From: Acetobacterium sp. KB-1
Lineage (GTDB): Bacteria; Bacillota; Clostridia; Eubacteriales; Eubacteriaceae
DNA length: 64,000 bases
Reading direction: 5' to 3'
Assembly: GCF_003260995.1 (NCBI RefSeq)
Contig: NZ_CP030040.1
Span: forward strand, 2,035,995-2,099,994
Part shown: positions 53,501 to 61,500 of the stretch, one piece after another
Layout: every line of letters begins with the position of its first letter
Numbering within the stretch: the first letter of the stretch is position 1
The notes under the pieces: generated by a model
Database searches by the model: none
Seen by the model: the letters and a program-made list of their open reading frames with translations, nothing else
Told to the model about the DNA's origin: nothing
Translations under genes and position numbers: made by a program

Positions 53501-56090
53501 CTGCAGAAGCAAGTGCTGTCTCCGCCTGTGCAACCAGTTGATCGACCTCTTCTCGTGTCAAAGCGGCCCGCTGCCAGACACTGCTGCCGTTATAAACGTC
53601 ACCTAACGCAATAATATATTGAGTGCTATTAAGACCGACAAACTCATCTCTCTCTAGATAAGTTAGGGCACTCTTATCGCCATTTGCCCATAGCGCTCCG
53701 TTAATATCTAATCCCGAGGCCGCCAAACCAGATACCACACAAGAATGAGTTAAAATATTATAGTTCGTATACTGTGGATTTTGGAAAGCACCATTATAGT
53801 CCCCTTCAGTTTCCTGGTAATTCTTAATATCACGAACTGCTGAAACGATTTTAGCTTCGACTCCCGGGACATCGTTATGGCTGGCCAATGCAATCAAGGC
53901 CCACCCCCGCATATCCAGATCAAAACTGCTACTGGCCGCCTCCGAAGCTACTTTATTTATGAGTATATCCTGTTTGTTGTATTGAGCCCCGGCAGCATCA
54001 AGGGCCATCAAGGCCCAGATATTGCTCCCCCACGGACCAAAACTGCCGCCTTCCCCTTGCTCTCCTAAGAGCTTTTCGACATAGTTAATACCATGGTAAT
54101 TATACGGGTTTTCGCCGCTGAGTACCAGCTCCAAAATAATCGCACCATAACTGGTTGCTGATGTGGAGTTGTGGGTTTCGACATTATAGGCATATTTCCT
54201 GTTCAGATCGCCATTGGCTGCCGCATATGCAAAAACATCCCAATAAGTATTGGTCAGTTGATCTCCTTGACTTGCTTCAAAATTCTTTATGGATTTATCC
54301 AGTAACGTTTTTGCCCGCTGTTTAGTATCGTCTGAAACAGTTTCTTTAACCAGGGGAAATTCGAAATAGTAAGCATTGCTAAAGGAAACTCCATCGGAAG
54401 TTGCGTCGACCGTAACGATTAACTCCTGTGTGTCAGCACCCACGGTGATTGTATTATTATTTAATACTGTTGTATCGGTAACATCGAGTTCCGTCCAGTT
54501 TTTGGAAATTGCCGAAATCTTCGCTCCCTCTGTTAGCGTAAATGTAAAACTTATGTCCTCACTGCCTGTTGAGGTTACCAGATAGCGAGACAAGTCACTT
54601 TTAAATGATTGATCCAAGGTCGCATTAGTGATTTCTACCCCTTCCATATTGGCTCCACCTTGCGTCCACTTAATATAGATATCATGGAGCTCTTCTTTTG
54701 TTTCATCCCCATTAGCCGGAGTAATACTAATCGAAATAGGCGTTTCTTCGTTTAATACGTCAGGATCAAGGTAAAGAAGATAGCTCCCGCCAACTTTTTG
54801 TGTAGCGCCATTAATCCCAATGATAGCGTTCGTATCAGTTGGCAAAACTTTCGCACACAAGTATTGATCCGTGGTTTTTAAATCAATATAGTTTTTCCCA
54901 TTTTCTTCATAAATCTTATGTTCTTTAAAAACTTCACCGGGTTTATTTGTATTTGGTGCCAGCGCCCGATATAATTGAATCGGCTCTTTTAGTGAAACAT
55001 CTTCGCCAGGTGTTACCAAGTAGGTATTATCACCTTCACGCATTAATAAAATCACTCGGGTTGAATAATTGATTGGTATATTATAAGATGAAGATGGTCG
55101 TACTTCACCATCACTTCTACTTCTAATCTGTAAGATATTCAGTCCCTGATTTAATACCAGCTCCTGACTAATGCCCGTTCCGTTACCATCAACACGAGAC
55201 CATGCTCCCCCATTAATAGAGACATAATTACTATTCTGTTGATAAAACTCACTTAAATACTCTCCACTTTCAACATAGGGATAGGTTGTCGTGACTAATC
55301 CACGTTTTAAAGATAAACGAATGGATCTAATCTCATCCGGCAACTGATTTTCCAAATTGATTCCAGCATAACTATCCGCTTTCACGTACTGATAGTCATC
55401 TTCGAGTACCGCCTTTGTTTCCCCATTATAGAGCGTAATATCTTGATAATCGATTTTTCGATCAGAACTATGTGATGCTGGAGAAATACCCGTTCCGTTA
55501 TCATTTAAGATTAAATAGTAGACCTCGCTTTCATTGTTATCTGTGACAGTTATTTTAAAGCAGGTCATTCCATAATGAACGCTAAGAAAATTATCAGGAC
55601 TTGGCACTGGACCAGTTGTAATAAAAGGGTTTTCCGGCTCAATAGGCGTTGCCCCTAAAGCTATGCCTGCCCCCGTATAACCCATGGTATAATCAATCGC
55701 CAGATTCTTTTCATTCAGATTATTTGGATCAGACAAATCACTAATTTCTACGGTTGCAGTGGGCGATTTTCGTTCACCGGCAATAAACAGATAACAATTT
55801 TTAGTATTATCTTTTATATCTGCATAATAAATGTTATGTTCACCATCCAGCAATTGGGGCTGAAAATACGTCGTTCTGAACGCGCTAATTTTTTGGTACA
55901 TATTGAAATCAGTGTAAGGCATCGCTGATTTCTTTGTAGTTCCAATGGTTAAACTTTTTAGCTCTGATGAATAAACAACCGGGGCGCTATCATCCAACTC
56001 CTCGGCATGAATCATTTGAGGAATTACTCCCCCTAATATAAACAATAATAAAAATACCGAAAAAAAGACTATATACTTCTTTGTTTTCAT
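50580..56090 (-). CDS. Giant surface protein 1: beta domains, alpha/alpha toroid, DUF4430, helical repeats, three ChW repeats
   Basis: The 1836-residue protein has a signal peptide (about 1-29), beta-rich cadherin-like domains (about 45-585), an alpha/alpha toroid (about 590-840: TSATSYGAIILELVLSG, GGSFGPWGSNIWALMALDAAG, LDMRGWALIALASH), helical repeats (850-1100), DUF4430 (about 1108-1252: SGWMYFVNNSSPSVGM, NGDVLRLAFTYWGTGADVTG), more helical repeats of the pattern ALPAVxKLxLTDK..YDALT..QKxLVTNL (1270-1530), a beta domain (1535-1665) and three ChW repeats (1675-1815). AGGAG precedes the ATG. It contains both transcobalamin-type domains on one chain; corrinoid binding is inferred. Confidence 0.82.
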   Translation of the reverse strand: MKTKKYIVFFSVFLLLFILGGVIPQMIHAEELDDSAPVVYSSELKSLTIGTTKKSAMPYTDFNMYQKISAFRTTYFQPQLLDGEHNIYYADIKDNTKNCYLFIAGERKSPTATVEISDLSDPNNLNEKNLAIDYTMGYTGAGIALGATPIEPENPFITTGPVPSPDNFLSVHYGMTCFKITVTDNNESEVYYLILNDNGTGISPASHSSDRKIDYQDITLYNGETKAVLEDDYQYVKADSYAGINLENQLPDEIRSIRLSLKRGLVTTTYPYVESGEYLSEFYQQNSNYVSINGGAWSRVDGNGTGISQELVLNQGLNILQIRSRSDGEVRPSSSYNIPINYSTRVILLMREGDNTYLVTPGEDVSLKEPIQLYRALAPNTNKPGEVFKEHKIYEENGKNYIDLKTTDQYLCAKVLPTDTNAIIGINGATQKVGGSYLLYLDPDVLNEETPISISITPANGDETKEELHDIYIKWTQGGANMEGVEITNATLDQSFKSDLSRYLVTSTGSEDISFTFTLTEGAKISAISKNWTELDVTDTTVLNNNTITVGADTQELIVTVDATSDGVSFSNAYYFEFPLVKETVSDDTKQRAKTLLDKSIKNFEASQGDQLTNTYWDVFAYAAANGDLNRKYAYNVETHNSTSATSYGAIILELVLSGENPYNYHGINYVEKLLGEQGEGGSFGPWGSNIWALMALDAAGAQYNKQDILINKVASEAASSSFDLDMRGWALIALASHNDVPGVEAKIVSAVRDIKNYQETEGDYNGAFQNPQYTNYNILTHSCVVSGLAASGLDINGALWANGDKSALTYLERDEFVGLNSTQYIIALGDVYNGSSVWQRAALTREEVDQLVAQAETALASADDGLKKDNLKEKLTATKTAAQSVGENIVTGLGESYYALKNALALVDSTIKPDVTIGSDQVQADYVIGLISALPTGATSDAKKPTRLAYYALNDTQKKLVTNRSLILDDSDIAGEVTILINALPSLESITIDHKTAVMGVRSAYDLLTESQKLLISATTLQKLTDSEAKIKALEGAGEISADQKAANAVIEKINALGSILSYSQKATVDAARAAYTSLTTYQRNLVTNLSQLEAAEAKIIALTPECTITVTIERFTIGQGFYIEPQTLTIKQGDTAWDAVEKLLGAENMVIGNDPGYLAAIKGADSGAVSIPKYIIDELNAGDTNAAKSHGKTQSGNTLGEKDYSDYSGWMYFVNNSSPSVGMKGSTLKNGDVLRLAFTYWGTGADVTGKGTDGNNVTYEMSFTPENRDSLLKALAKVNGNTAYLSDAAISEAYEAAMTIVQDMTAKIKPINDATTALNKAIADYKPGDPANDAKLAKVVTDQIAALPAVAKLTLTDKAAVTAARTAYDALTTAQKALVTNLGTLTAAEAKITELQTAADKVAAKAVSDQIAALPAVDKLALTDKDAVAAARAVYDALSEAQKKLVTNLSTLTAVETQMAKLLAGEATEADKAAAKAVSGQISGLPSGDKLALGSKADVVAARTAYNKLTDIQKALVSNLDALAVAEARIAELEAATPPAKDEATGIEVVGLPEGVGLKVEPESGDADKTDEAEKAATEAGIKDAKVVSLYSIKPDMSDEALAEFNNNPDSFVTLTMPLGDDQQGYDSYKIYHKKTDGTVEWITPILSADGKSLLFKVNAFSEFGVVATKAVEIPTVDFSYRTHVQNVGWQDWKNNGAMSGTQGQSLRLEGIEIKRADTADVDMGIRYETHIENIGWEDSWKADGIMSGTEGKALRLEAIRIELTGAAAENYDVYYQVHAQNTGWMAFAKNGEDAGTAGFGYRLEGIHVIVVPKGQAAPTPEEGSIETAFLVKN

Positions 56091-56127
56091 TCACTTTTCT
56101 CCTAAAATAATTAATAGCTTATACTTA

Positions 56128-56170
56128 AAAACAGGCTATATAAAAACTTATATAACCTGTTCGTTTTTTT
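56128..56170. terminator. Terminator after the small DUF4430 gene
   Basis: AACAGG-TATATAA and TTATATA-CCTGTT form a stem with T runs on both strands, between the small DUF4430 gene and giant gene 1. It may limit read-through into the giant gene. Confidence 0.7.
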
Positions 56171-56186
56171 ACACAGTTAATTCATT

Positions 56187-56738
56187 CTACCAAGTAGTTT
56201 CAACATATTTATAATCCCAAACAATCGTATCATCATCATCTAAAACAACATTGCTAGCGTAAAGATTGCTTTCCGAACCATTGATATACAATACCCAGCT
56301 ATAACCATGCCAATAAGACTGACCTGGTGTCCCGCTATAATATGATTCAACTTCGCTCATTGGTGTATAAAAAAACTCGTTTACATAATATCCTGTGCCT
56401 ACAGAATCATAACCATATGTCATTCCGTCGAGTGACTGAGATCCCATTGCATCATAATAAGCTGAGATGGTTGCATCAAAAGCTGTTGGCGTTCCAGAAT
56501 TGGGATAATTTGCTGGAAGTGGTGCTAAAACCGCAGCTGTATCATCAACAGTTACTGACATATCTTCCAGTGATGAATCAATGGGCACACCATCTTCACA
56601 AAAAGAAACCTTCACAGTTACCGGAGTAGCTGCTTTTACCACATTCATTCCCGGCAATACCACCATCGCTAATGTCAGCAACGTCGCTAGTACCAACATC
56701 ATCAACTTATTCTTTTGCAAACTTAAACTTTTAAACAT
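56187..56738 (-). CDS. Small secreted DUF4430-like protein
   Basis: The 183-residue protein has a signal peptide (cleavage near NVVKAAT) and a single DUF4430-like domain with WHGYSWVLYINGSESNLY and LDDDDTIVWDYKYVETTW, which matches the W-x-x-Y-x-N-G ... D-x-I-x-W-x-Y pattern of the family. There are no ChW repeats and no anchor, so it may be released or held by a partner. GGAGG precedes the ATG. A divergent loop rich in Gly and Tyr (about 90-130) sets it apart from the other DUF4430 proteins here. Confidence 0.75.
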   Translation of the reverse strand: MFKSLSLQKNKLMMLVLATLLTLAMVVLPGMNVVKAATPVTVKVSFCEDGVPIDSSLEDMSVTVDDTAAVLAPLPANYPNSGTPTAFDATISAYYDAMGSQSLDGMTYGYDSVGTGYYVNEFFYTPMSEVESYYSGTPGQSYWHGYSWVLYINGSESNLYASNVVLDDDDTIVWDYKYVETTW

Positions 56739-56812
56739 TTTAATCCTCCATAAATTTTGAAATTTTGCTTAAACAGCAATTTGAATCTTGACATCACTGT
56801 CAATAGAGGGTA

Positions 56813-56849
56813 AGCTAAATTATAATTATCTAATGTGACTTGTTGTCAC
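56813..56849 (-). promoter_or_regulatory. Possible promoter with an operator-like palindrome before the small DUF4430 gene
   Basis: Minus-strand TGACAA, 18 nt, TATAAT. A palindrome GTGAC-N5-GTCAC overlaps the -35 side (56835-56849), where a repressor or activator could bind. Confidence 0.4.
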
Positions 56850-56850
56850 C

Positions 56851-56887
56851 CACCTCGGGAATCTGTCAATTCCTGAGGTTTTTTATT
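56851..56887 (+). terminator. Plus-strand intrinsic terminator with no upstream plus-strand gene
   Basis: CCTCGGGAAT and ATTCCTGAGG pair, then TTTTTT. No plus-strand gene precedes it. Confidence 0.6.
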
Positions 56888-57260
56888 TGCCCTCGTTGCC
56901 AAAAACCATCGTTGAACCGGTGCTCCTGCAGTCAATTGGCCGGTTCCTCCAATCGGATAAGACTGCAGCTCTGCTCTTCCTGCTTTTTCACACGCGCCCC
57001 CTTTCTGTTTGTTAACCAAACCATGAAGCCCAATGCTTCACATCTATTCTCAAGGTGTAGCTACCTGGAGTATCTTTTTAAGAGGTTGTACTATTTAGTT
57101 TTCAATGATCATTTATTTTTCTTTATCTTAATGTGATAACCAAAAGCCTTCTTATTGATTTTGTAGATCTTTTTTAAGTTCTTTTGATTTCACCGTAAGC
57201 ATCATTTTGTAGTGTTTGTGGATTTTTATTAAGCTGTATCCGCTTTGTCGCTCATAAGGT
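56888..57260. other. Intergenic stretch with decayed or foreign-looking sequence
   Basis: No family was recognised in either direction. The minus strand has AAAGGGGG followed by a GTG-started 19-codon reading frame near 57000, and an ATTGAAAACTAAATAG motif near 57097-57112. The base composition is more mixed than in neighbouring spacers, which suggests an old insertion. Confidence 0.35.
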
Positions 57261-57624
57261 TTAGACAATCCGCAGCTTATCAATCCCCGCGCCCCAGCCC
57301 TCGTCAATCTGGTACAGTCCTTCCGCTTCTTCAAATTGATGGCGGAGGAGGCTTTTTTTGAGCAGATACTCATAGTCTCGGGTCGGGGTGGTAACAAAGA
57401 TGGGTTTGGGGGAGCTGCTGAGCAGCCCAAAGTTAAGCTCTCCTGCTTTGCCTTTTATGGAATCAAACAGGGCTTTATGGACCCGGATTGGCGGTTTTGC
57501 GTTTTTCATTTTCAGGGTAATATCATCCTTGATCTTGTGGCCCAGATAGGTAACGATCTTATCATTGAGGCCAGCACTGAAAACAGGACGGACAGGTTTT
57601 TACAATTGTTTTTCTGGTCGCCAT
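57261..57624 (-). pseudogene. Frameshifted small gene downstream of the third short-form riboswitch
   Basis: Minus-strand ATG at 57624 after GGAGG encodes MATRKTIVK. A run of five A (four in the relic at 50.43 kb) then shifts the frame to an early stop. Removing one base restores a continuous 120-residue protein: VRPVFSAGLNDKIVTYLGHK, then PPIRVHKALFDSIKG, and the end GWGAGIDKLRIV. No family was recognised. It is the first gene after the riboswitch and terminator at 57.65-57.89 kb. A homopolymer sequencing error could mimic the frameshift. Confidence 0.6.
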
Positions 57625-57652
57625 TGGAACCTCCAATTTTCTGTTTTTTATA

Positions 57653-57703
57653 CAAAAAAAGAACTCCCATCAAAGCCAAAAAAGGCCTTAGACAGAAGTT
57701 CCA
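57653..57703 (-). terminator. Terminator of the 57.8 kb riboswitch
   Basis: GGAACTTCTGTC and GATGGGAGTTC pair on the minus strand, then TTTTTTTG. Same design as at 44374 and 49464. Confidence 0.83.
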
Positions 57704-57749
57704 GTGTTGCTGTAGAACTTTTATGATCTGATCCACTCTGCGTTGAATC

Positions 57750-57890
57750 GTATCTGTCGATAAAGCTTGAGTTCCCGACTGATGCCTTGCGGCAATCACG
57801 GTAGCGCATCTGCTTGGGAATTTCACCCGATTCCTCGCGGTAAAAACATCACTGTTTTTACCATAGCCAATATAATTCGGCGACTTTATC
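57750..57890 (-). promoter_or_regulatory. Cobalamin riboswitch (short form), third copy
   Basis: Minus-strand core GAGGAATCGGGTGAAATTCCC, GCGCTACCGTGATTGCC, B12 box CAGTCGGGAACTCAAGC. It lacks the long P8-P12 segment and the GAATGCCGGG 5' segment of the other two short copies. Confidence 0.83.
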
Positions 57891-57997
57891 ATCTCATAAT
57901 ATTTAATTTATTGTTGCTCGTATCTTAATCTCATTTAAGTTACAAGGCAATTTTAACATTCGGTTTTAAAAATTGCAACCGTTTTTCGTTAATTTTT

Positions 57998-58173
57998 TCA
58001 TTTCTGGTTTTCCACCGTAAACCCATTTTCCCGGCAATAGCGATCTACCTGGGAGCCTTTTTTACACACCACCGTTGTATCCAGACGATTAAAGAACCCA
58101 CTACCCAGTATCTCAGGATCACCCTCAAAAACCGCCCGGTGCAGAAAATCCTCAATGGTTAGTTGCTCATGTC
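57998..58173 (-). pseudogene. Relic of a BspA-like LRR protein C-terminus
   Basis: The minus-strand frame reads FEGDPEILGSGFFNRLDTT, then VVCKKGSQVDRYC, then a stop. It aligns with the C-terminal block of the LRR proteins at 32443 (DPEYLGEWLFNR, FCKKGSRVDQYC) and 31573. A stop codon lies just upstream in frame and no start or repeats remain, so it is a fragment. Confidence 0.65.
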
Positions 58174-58313
58174 ACGGATCAGTTCCAGTATTTCTCTATT
58201 CAATTTTATCTTTTACTCATTTAAATCTTAGTTTTTATTGTACCTGATCTGGTTTTAAGATGCTACAAATTTTTGGACAACGATAAAATTGATCACCTGC
58301 GGTTAATCCATAG

Positions 58314-58358
58314 ACAAAAAAAGCAACGGCACAGGTGACTACCCCTGTACCGCTGCCC
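58314..58358 (-). terminator. Intrinsic terminator downstream of giant gene 2
   Basis: GCAGCGGTACAGG and CCTGTGCCGTTGC pair on the minus strand, then TTTTTTTG. Confidence 0.85.
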
Positions 58359-58465
58359 GGCTTAGTGTTACAAACGTTTTGCCGTGTTAAAAAGAAAGAA
58401 GGATTTTATCTAAAAAGTCAGCCAGTCGATACCAGACGGTTCCTTTTTAAACCATTTTATATTTT

Positions 58466-58490
58466 GGGATGAAGGCTAAGCCTCCATCCC
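58466..58490. other. Conserved hairpin after giant gene 2
   Basis: Same GGGATGAAGGC/GCCTCCATCCC hairpin as at 50509, with flanks conserved down to the stop codon of the giant gene. This marks the edge of the duplicated unit. Confidence 0.6.
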
Positions 58491-58536
58491 GTAGGGGTCT
58501 GTGTTTGTTTACTGCTTTAACTGATTCGTTTATTAC

Positions 58537-61500
58537 TCAGTTTTTAACCAGAAAAGCGGTCTCAATGCTTCCGTCTTCAGGTGTCGGTGCAGCTTGACCT
58601 TTGGGTACCACAATCACGTGAATCCCTTCCAGGCGATAGCCAAATCCTGCTGTTCCGGCATCTTCACCGTTTTTGGCAAAGGCCATCCAACCAGTGTTCT
58701 GAGCATGAACCTGATAATAGACATCATAGTTTTCAGCATCGGCTCCGGTTAATTCAATCCGGATCGCTTCCAGTCTTAATGACCGGCCTTCAGTACCACT
58801 CATGATGCCGTCAGCTTTCCATGAATCTTCCCAGCCGATATTTTCTATGTGGGTTTCGTAACGAATCCCGAGATCCACGTCAGCAGTATCGGTCCGTTTG
58901 ATTTCGATCCCTTCCAATCGTAACGATCGACCCTGGGTTCCACTCATAGCCCCATTATTTTTCCAATCCTGCCAGCCTACATTCTGGACATGAGTGCGGT
59001 AGCTGAAATCAACGGTGGGGATTTCAGTTGGTGCTTCTGTTCCCACTACGCCAAATTCCGAGAAAGCACTCACTTTAAAGATCAGCGATTTCCCATCGGC
59101 AGACAGGGTTGGGGTAATCCATTCCACCGTGCCGTCAGTTTTTTTGTGATAGATTTTGTAACTGTTATACCCCTGTTGATCATCCCCCAACGGCAGTGTC
59201 AAGGTCACAAAACTTTCCGGATCGTTATTAAATTTGGCCAGATCTTCGTCACTCATATCCGGCTTGATGCTATAGAGACTGACGATTTTAGCATCTTTGA
59301 TATCCGCTTCTTTCGCCGCTTTTTTAGCTGCTTCCGTTTTGTCGGTATCATTTGTTTCGGGTTCAACCTTCAGACCAACGCCTTTGGGTAATCCGACCGC
59401 TTCAATGCCGGTCGCTTCGTCTTTTACCGGCGGAGTAGCCTTTTCTAACTCGGCTAATTTCGCTTCGGCAGCAACCAAAGTATCCAAGTTTGTAATCAGA
59501 GATTTTTGAATATCCGATAAAGCATTATAAGCAACACGAACAGCAACCACATCAGCCTTGCTGCCCAGGGCCAGTTTGTCGCCAGATGGCAATCCACTAA
59601 TCTGTCCGCTGACAGCTTTAGCCGCGGCCTTGTCGGCTTCGGTGGCTTCGCCAGCCAGCAGCTTGGCCATTTGTGTTTCGACGGCCGTCAATGTACTAAG
59701 ATTCGTGACCAGCTTTTTCTGGGCTTCGCTTAACGCGTCATAGACAGCCCGGGCGGCAGCAACCGCATCTTTGTCGGTCAGTGCCAGCTTATCCACTGCC
59801 GGTAAAGCGGCAATCTGATCACTAACAGCCTTGGCAGCAACCTTATCGGCGGCGGTCTGAAGCTCGGTGATCTTGGTTTCGGCGGCAGTTAAGCTACTCA
59901 GGTTGCTAACCAACGCTTTCTGAGCGCTCGTTAATGCATCATAAGCAGTTCGAGCAGCTACTACCGCAGCTTTATCAGTCAGTGCCAGTTTAGTTATTGC
60001 CGGCAATCCGGCGATCTGATCGCTGACTGCTTTGGCCAGTTTGGCATCATTAGCTGTGTCTCCACCTGGTTTATATGCAGATATGGCTTTATTTAAATTA
60101 GTGGTAGCGTTATTGGTGACACTCGGCGACGAAGTCATGTCCTGCACTACCGTCATGGCGGTTTCATAGGCTTCACTGATCGCTGCATCACTTAAGTACG
60201 CGGAATTTCCGTTAACCTTGGCAATGGCTTCAAGCAGACCGTCTTTATTGGCCGGTGTAAAACTCATTTTAATCGGAGTCCGATCTATTCCACTTCCGAT
60301 ATAGCCACTTCCGGTTAAATCAGCACCGGTTGCCCAATAGGTAAAGGCTAATCGCAACACATCACCATCGTTTAATTTTTTTTGATCCATACCCACGTTA
60401 GGTGTATTATTATTGACAAAGTACATCCAACCGGAATAAGAGCTATAGTCAAATTCTTCCAGGTCACTGCCAGTGTATTTCTGTCCATAGGCATTGGCAA
60501 CACTGCTGTCTCCAGCGTTTAATTCTTTTACAATGTACGAAGGAATGGTAGCCGTTCCGGTATCAGCACCTTTAATTCCGGCAAGATAACCCACGTTGCC
60601 AAGCAGATTCCCGCTACCCAACAACTTTTCAATGGCTGTTCTCGCCGTATCACCTTCTTTAATTGACAGGGTCGTTGGTTTCACATAAAAACCCTGGCCA
60701 ATGGTGAAACGTTCCACGTCAACCGTAATCGTAATCGCTTTGGGCTCTTCAGTTTCACCACCTGGCTCTTCACCTGTTCCAGCATTTTTAAGGACCGTTA
60801 TTTGATCTTCAAGGTCTTTCAGTTTCGCCAAATTGGTGACCAATTTTTGTGGATCAGGCAAAAGGTTATTATAAGCATTTCGGGCGGCTACAACAGCCGC
60901 TTCATCCGTAAGTTTTAACTGATCCTTTGCCGGCAAAGCATCGATTTGATCGCTTACCACCTTGGCTGCAATCTCATCAGCCGATAGACTTTTAGTAATT
61001 CCGAAGGTTGAAAAAGAATTGACTTTAAAGATTAACGATTTGCTATCATCTGAGATAATCGGGGTTATCCATTCGGTGGTACTATTAGCTTTCTGATGGT
61101 ATACCCGATAATTGGTCGCTCCTTGCTGTCCATCAGGTATCGGCAAGATAATGGTCACATAGGTATCTGTTGAGTTATTAAAGGTTTCCAGATCTGCAGG
61201 ACTCATATCTGGTTTGATATCGTACAAAGTTACGATTTCGATATTTTTTAACCCTTCTTTTTCGGCTGCGTCTGCTGCTGCTTTTTTCAGATCGACATCA
61301 CTAATTTTATCTGTTATGGTCAATGCCGTTACAGTATTTGGTAAACCAACGACTTCAATGCCAGTGGCATCATTTTTTATACTTGATTCTTTTAACAATT
61401 CTATAATTTTTGCTTCCCGCGCTGCCAAGTCGCTTAAGTTCGTTACCAGTTCCTGCGCTTGCGAACTCGTTAATGCTTTATAAGCTGCGCGAACTGCCAT

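Larger units (their letters stand above)
58174..58536. other. Spacer downstream of giant gene 2
   Basis: Contains a terminator (58314-58358) and the conserved hairpin (58466-58490). A minus-strand remnant near 58382-58440 reads GTVWYRLADFLDKILLSF before a stop, perhaps the end of a lost gene. No intact gene was seen. Confidence 0.45.

Noticed and set aside
56840-57136. Plus-strand 98-codon reading frame rich in Cys and Phe
   Set aside because: It runs across an intrinsic terminator, has no ribosome site and no family resemblance.
58382-58440. Minus-strand fragment GTVWYRLADFLDKILLSF before a stop
   Set aside because: Too short to assign, with no start codon; mentioned only as a possible gene remnant.
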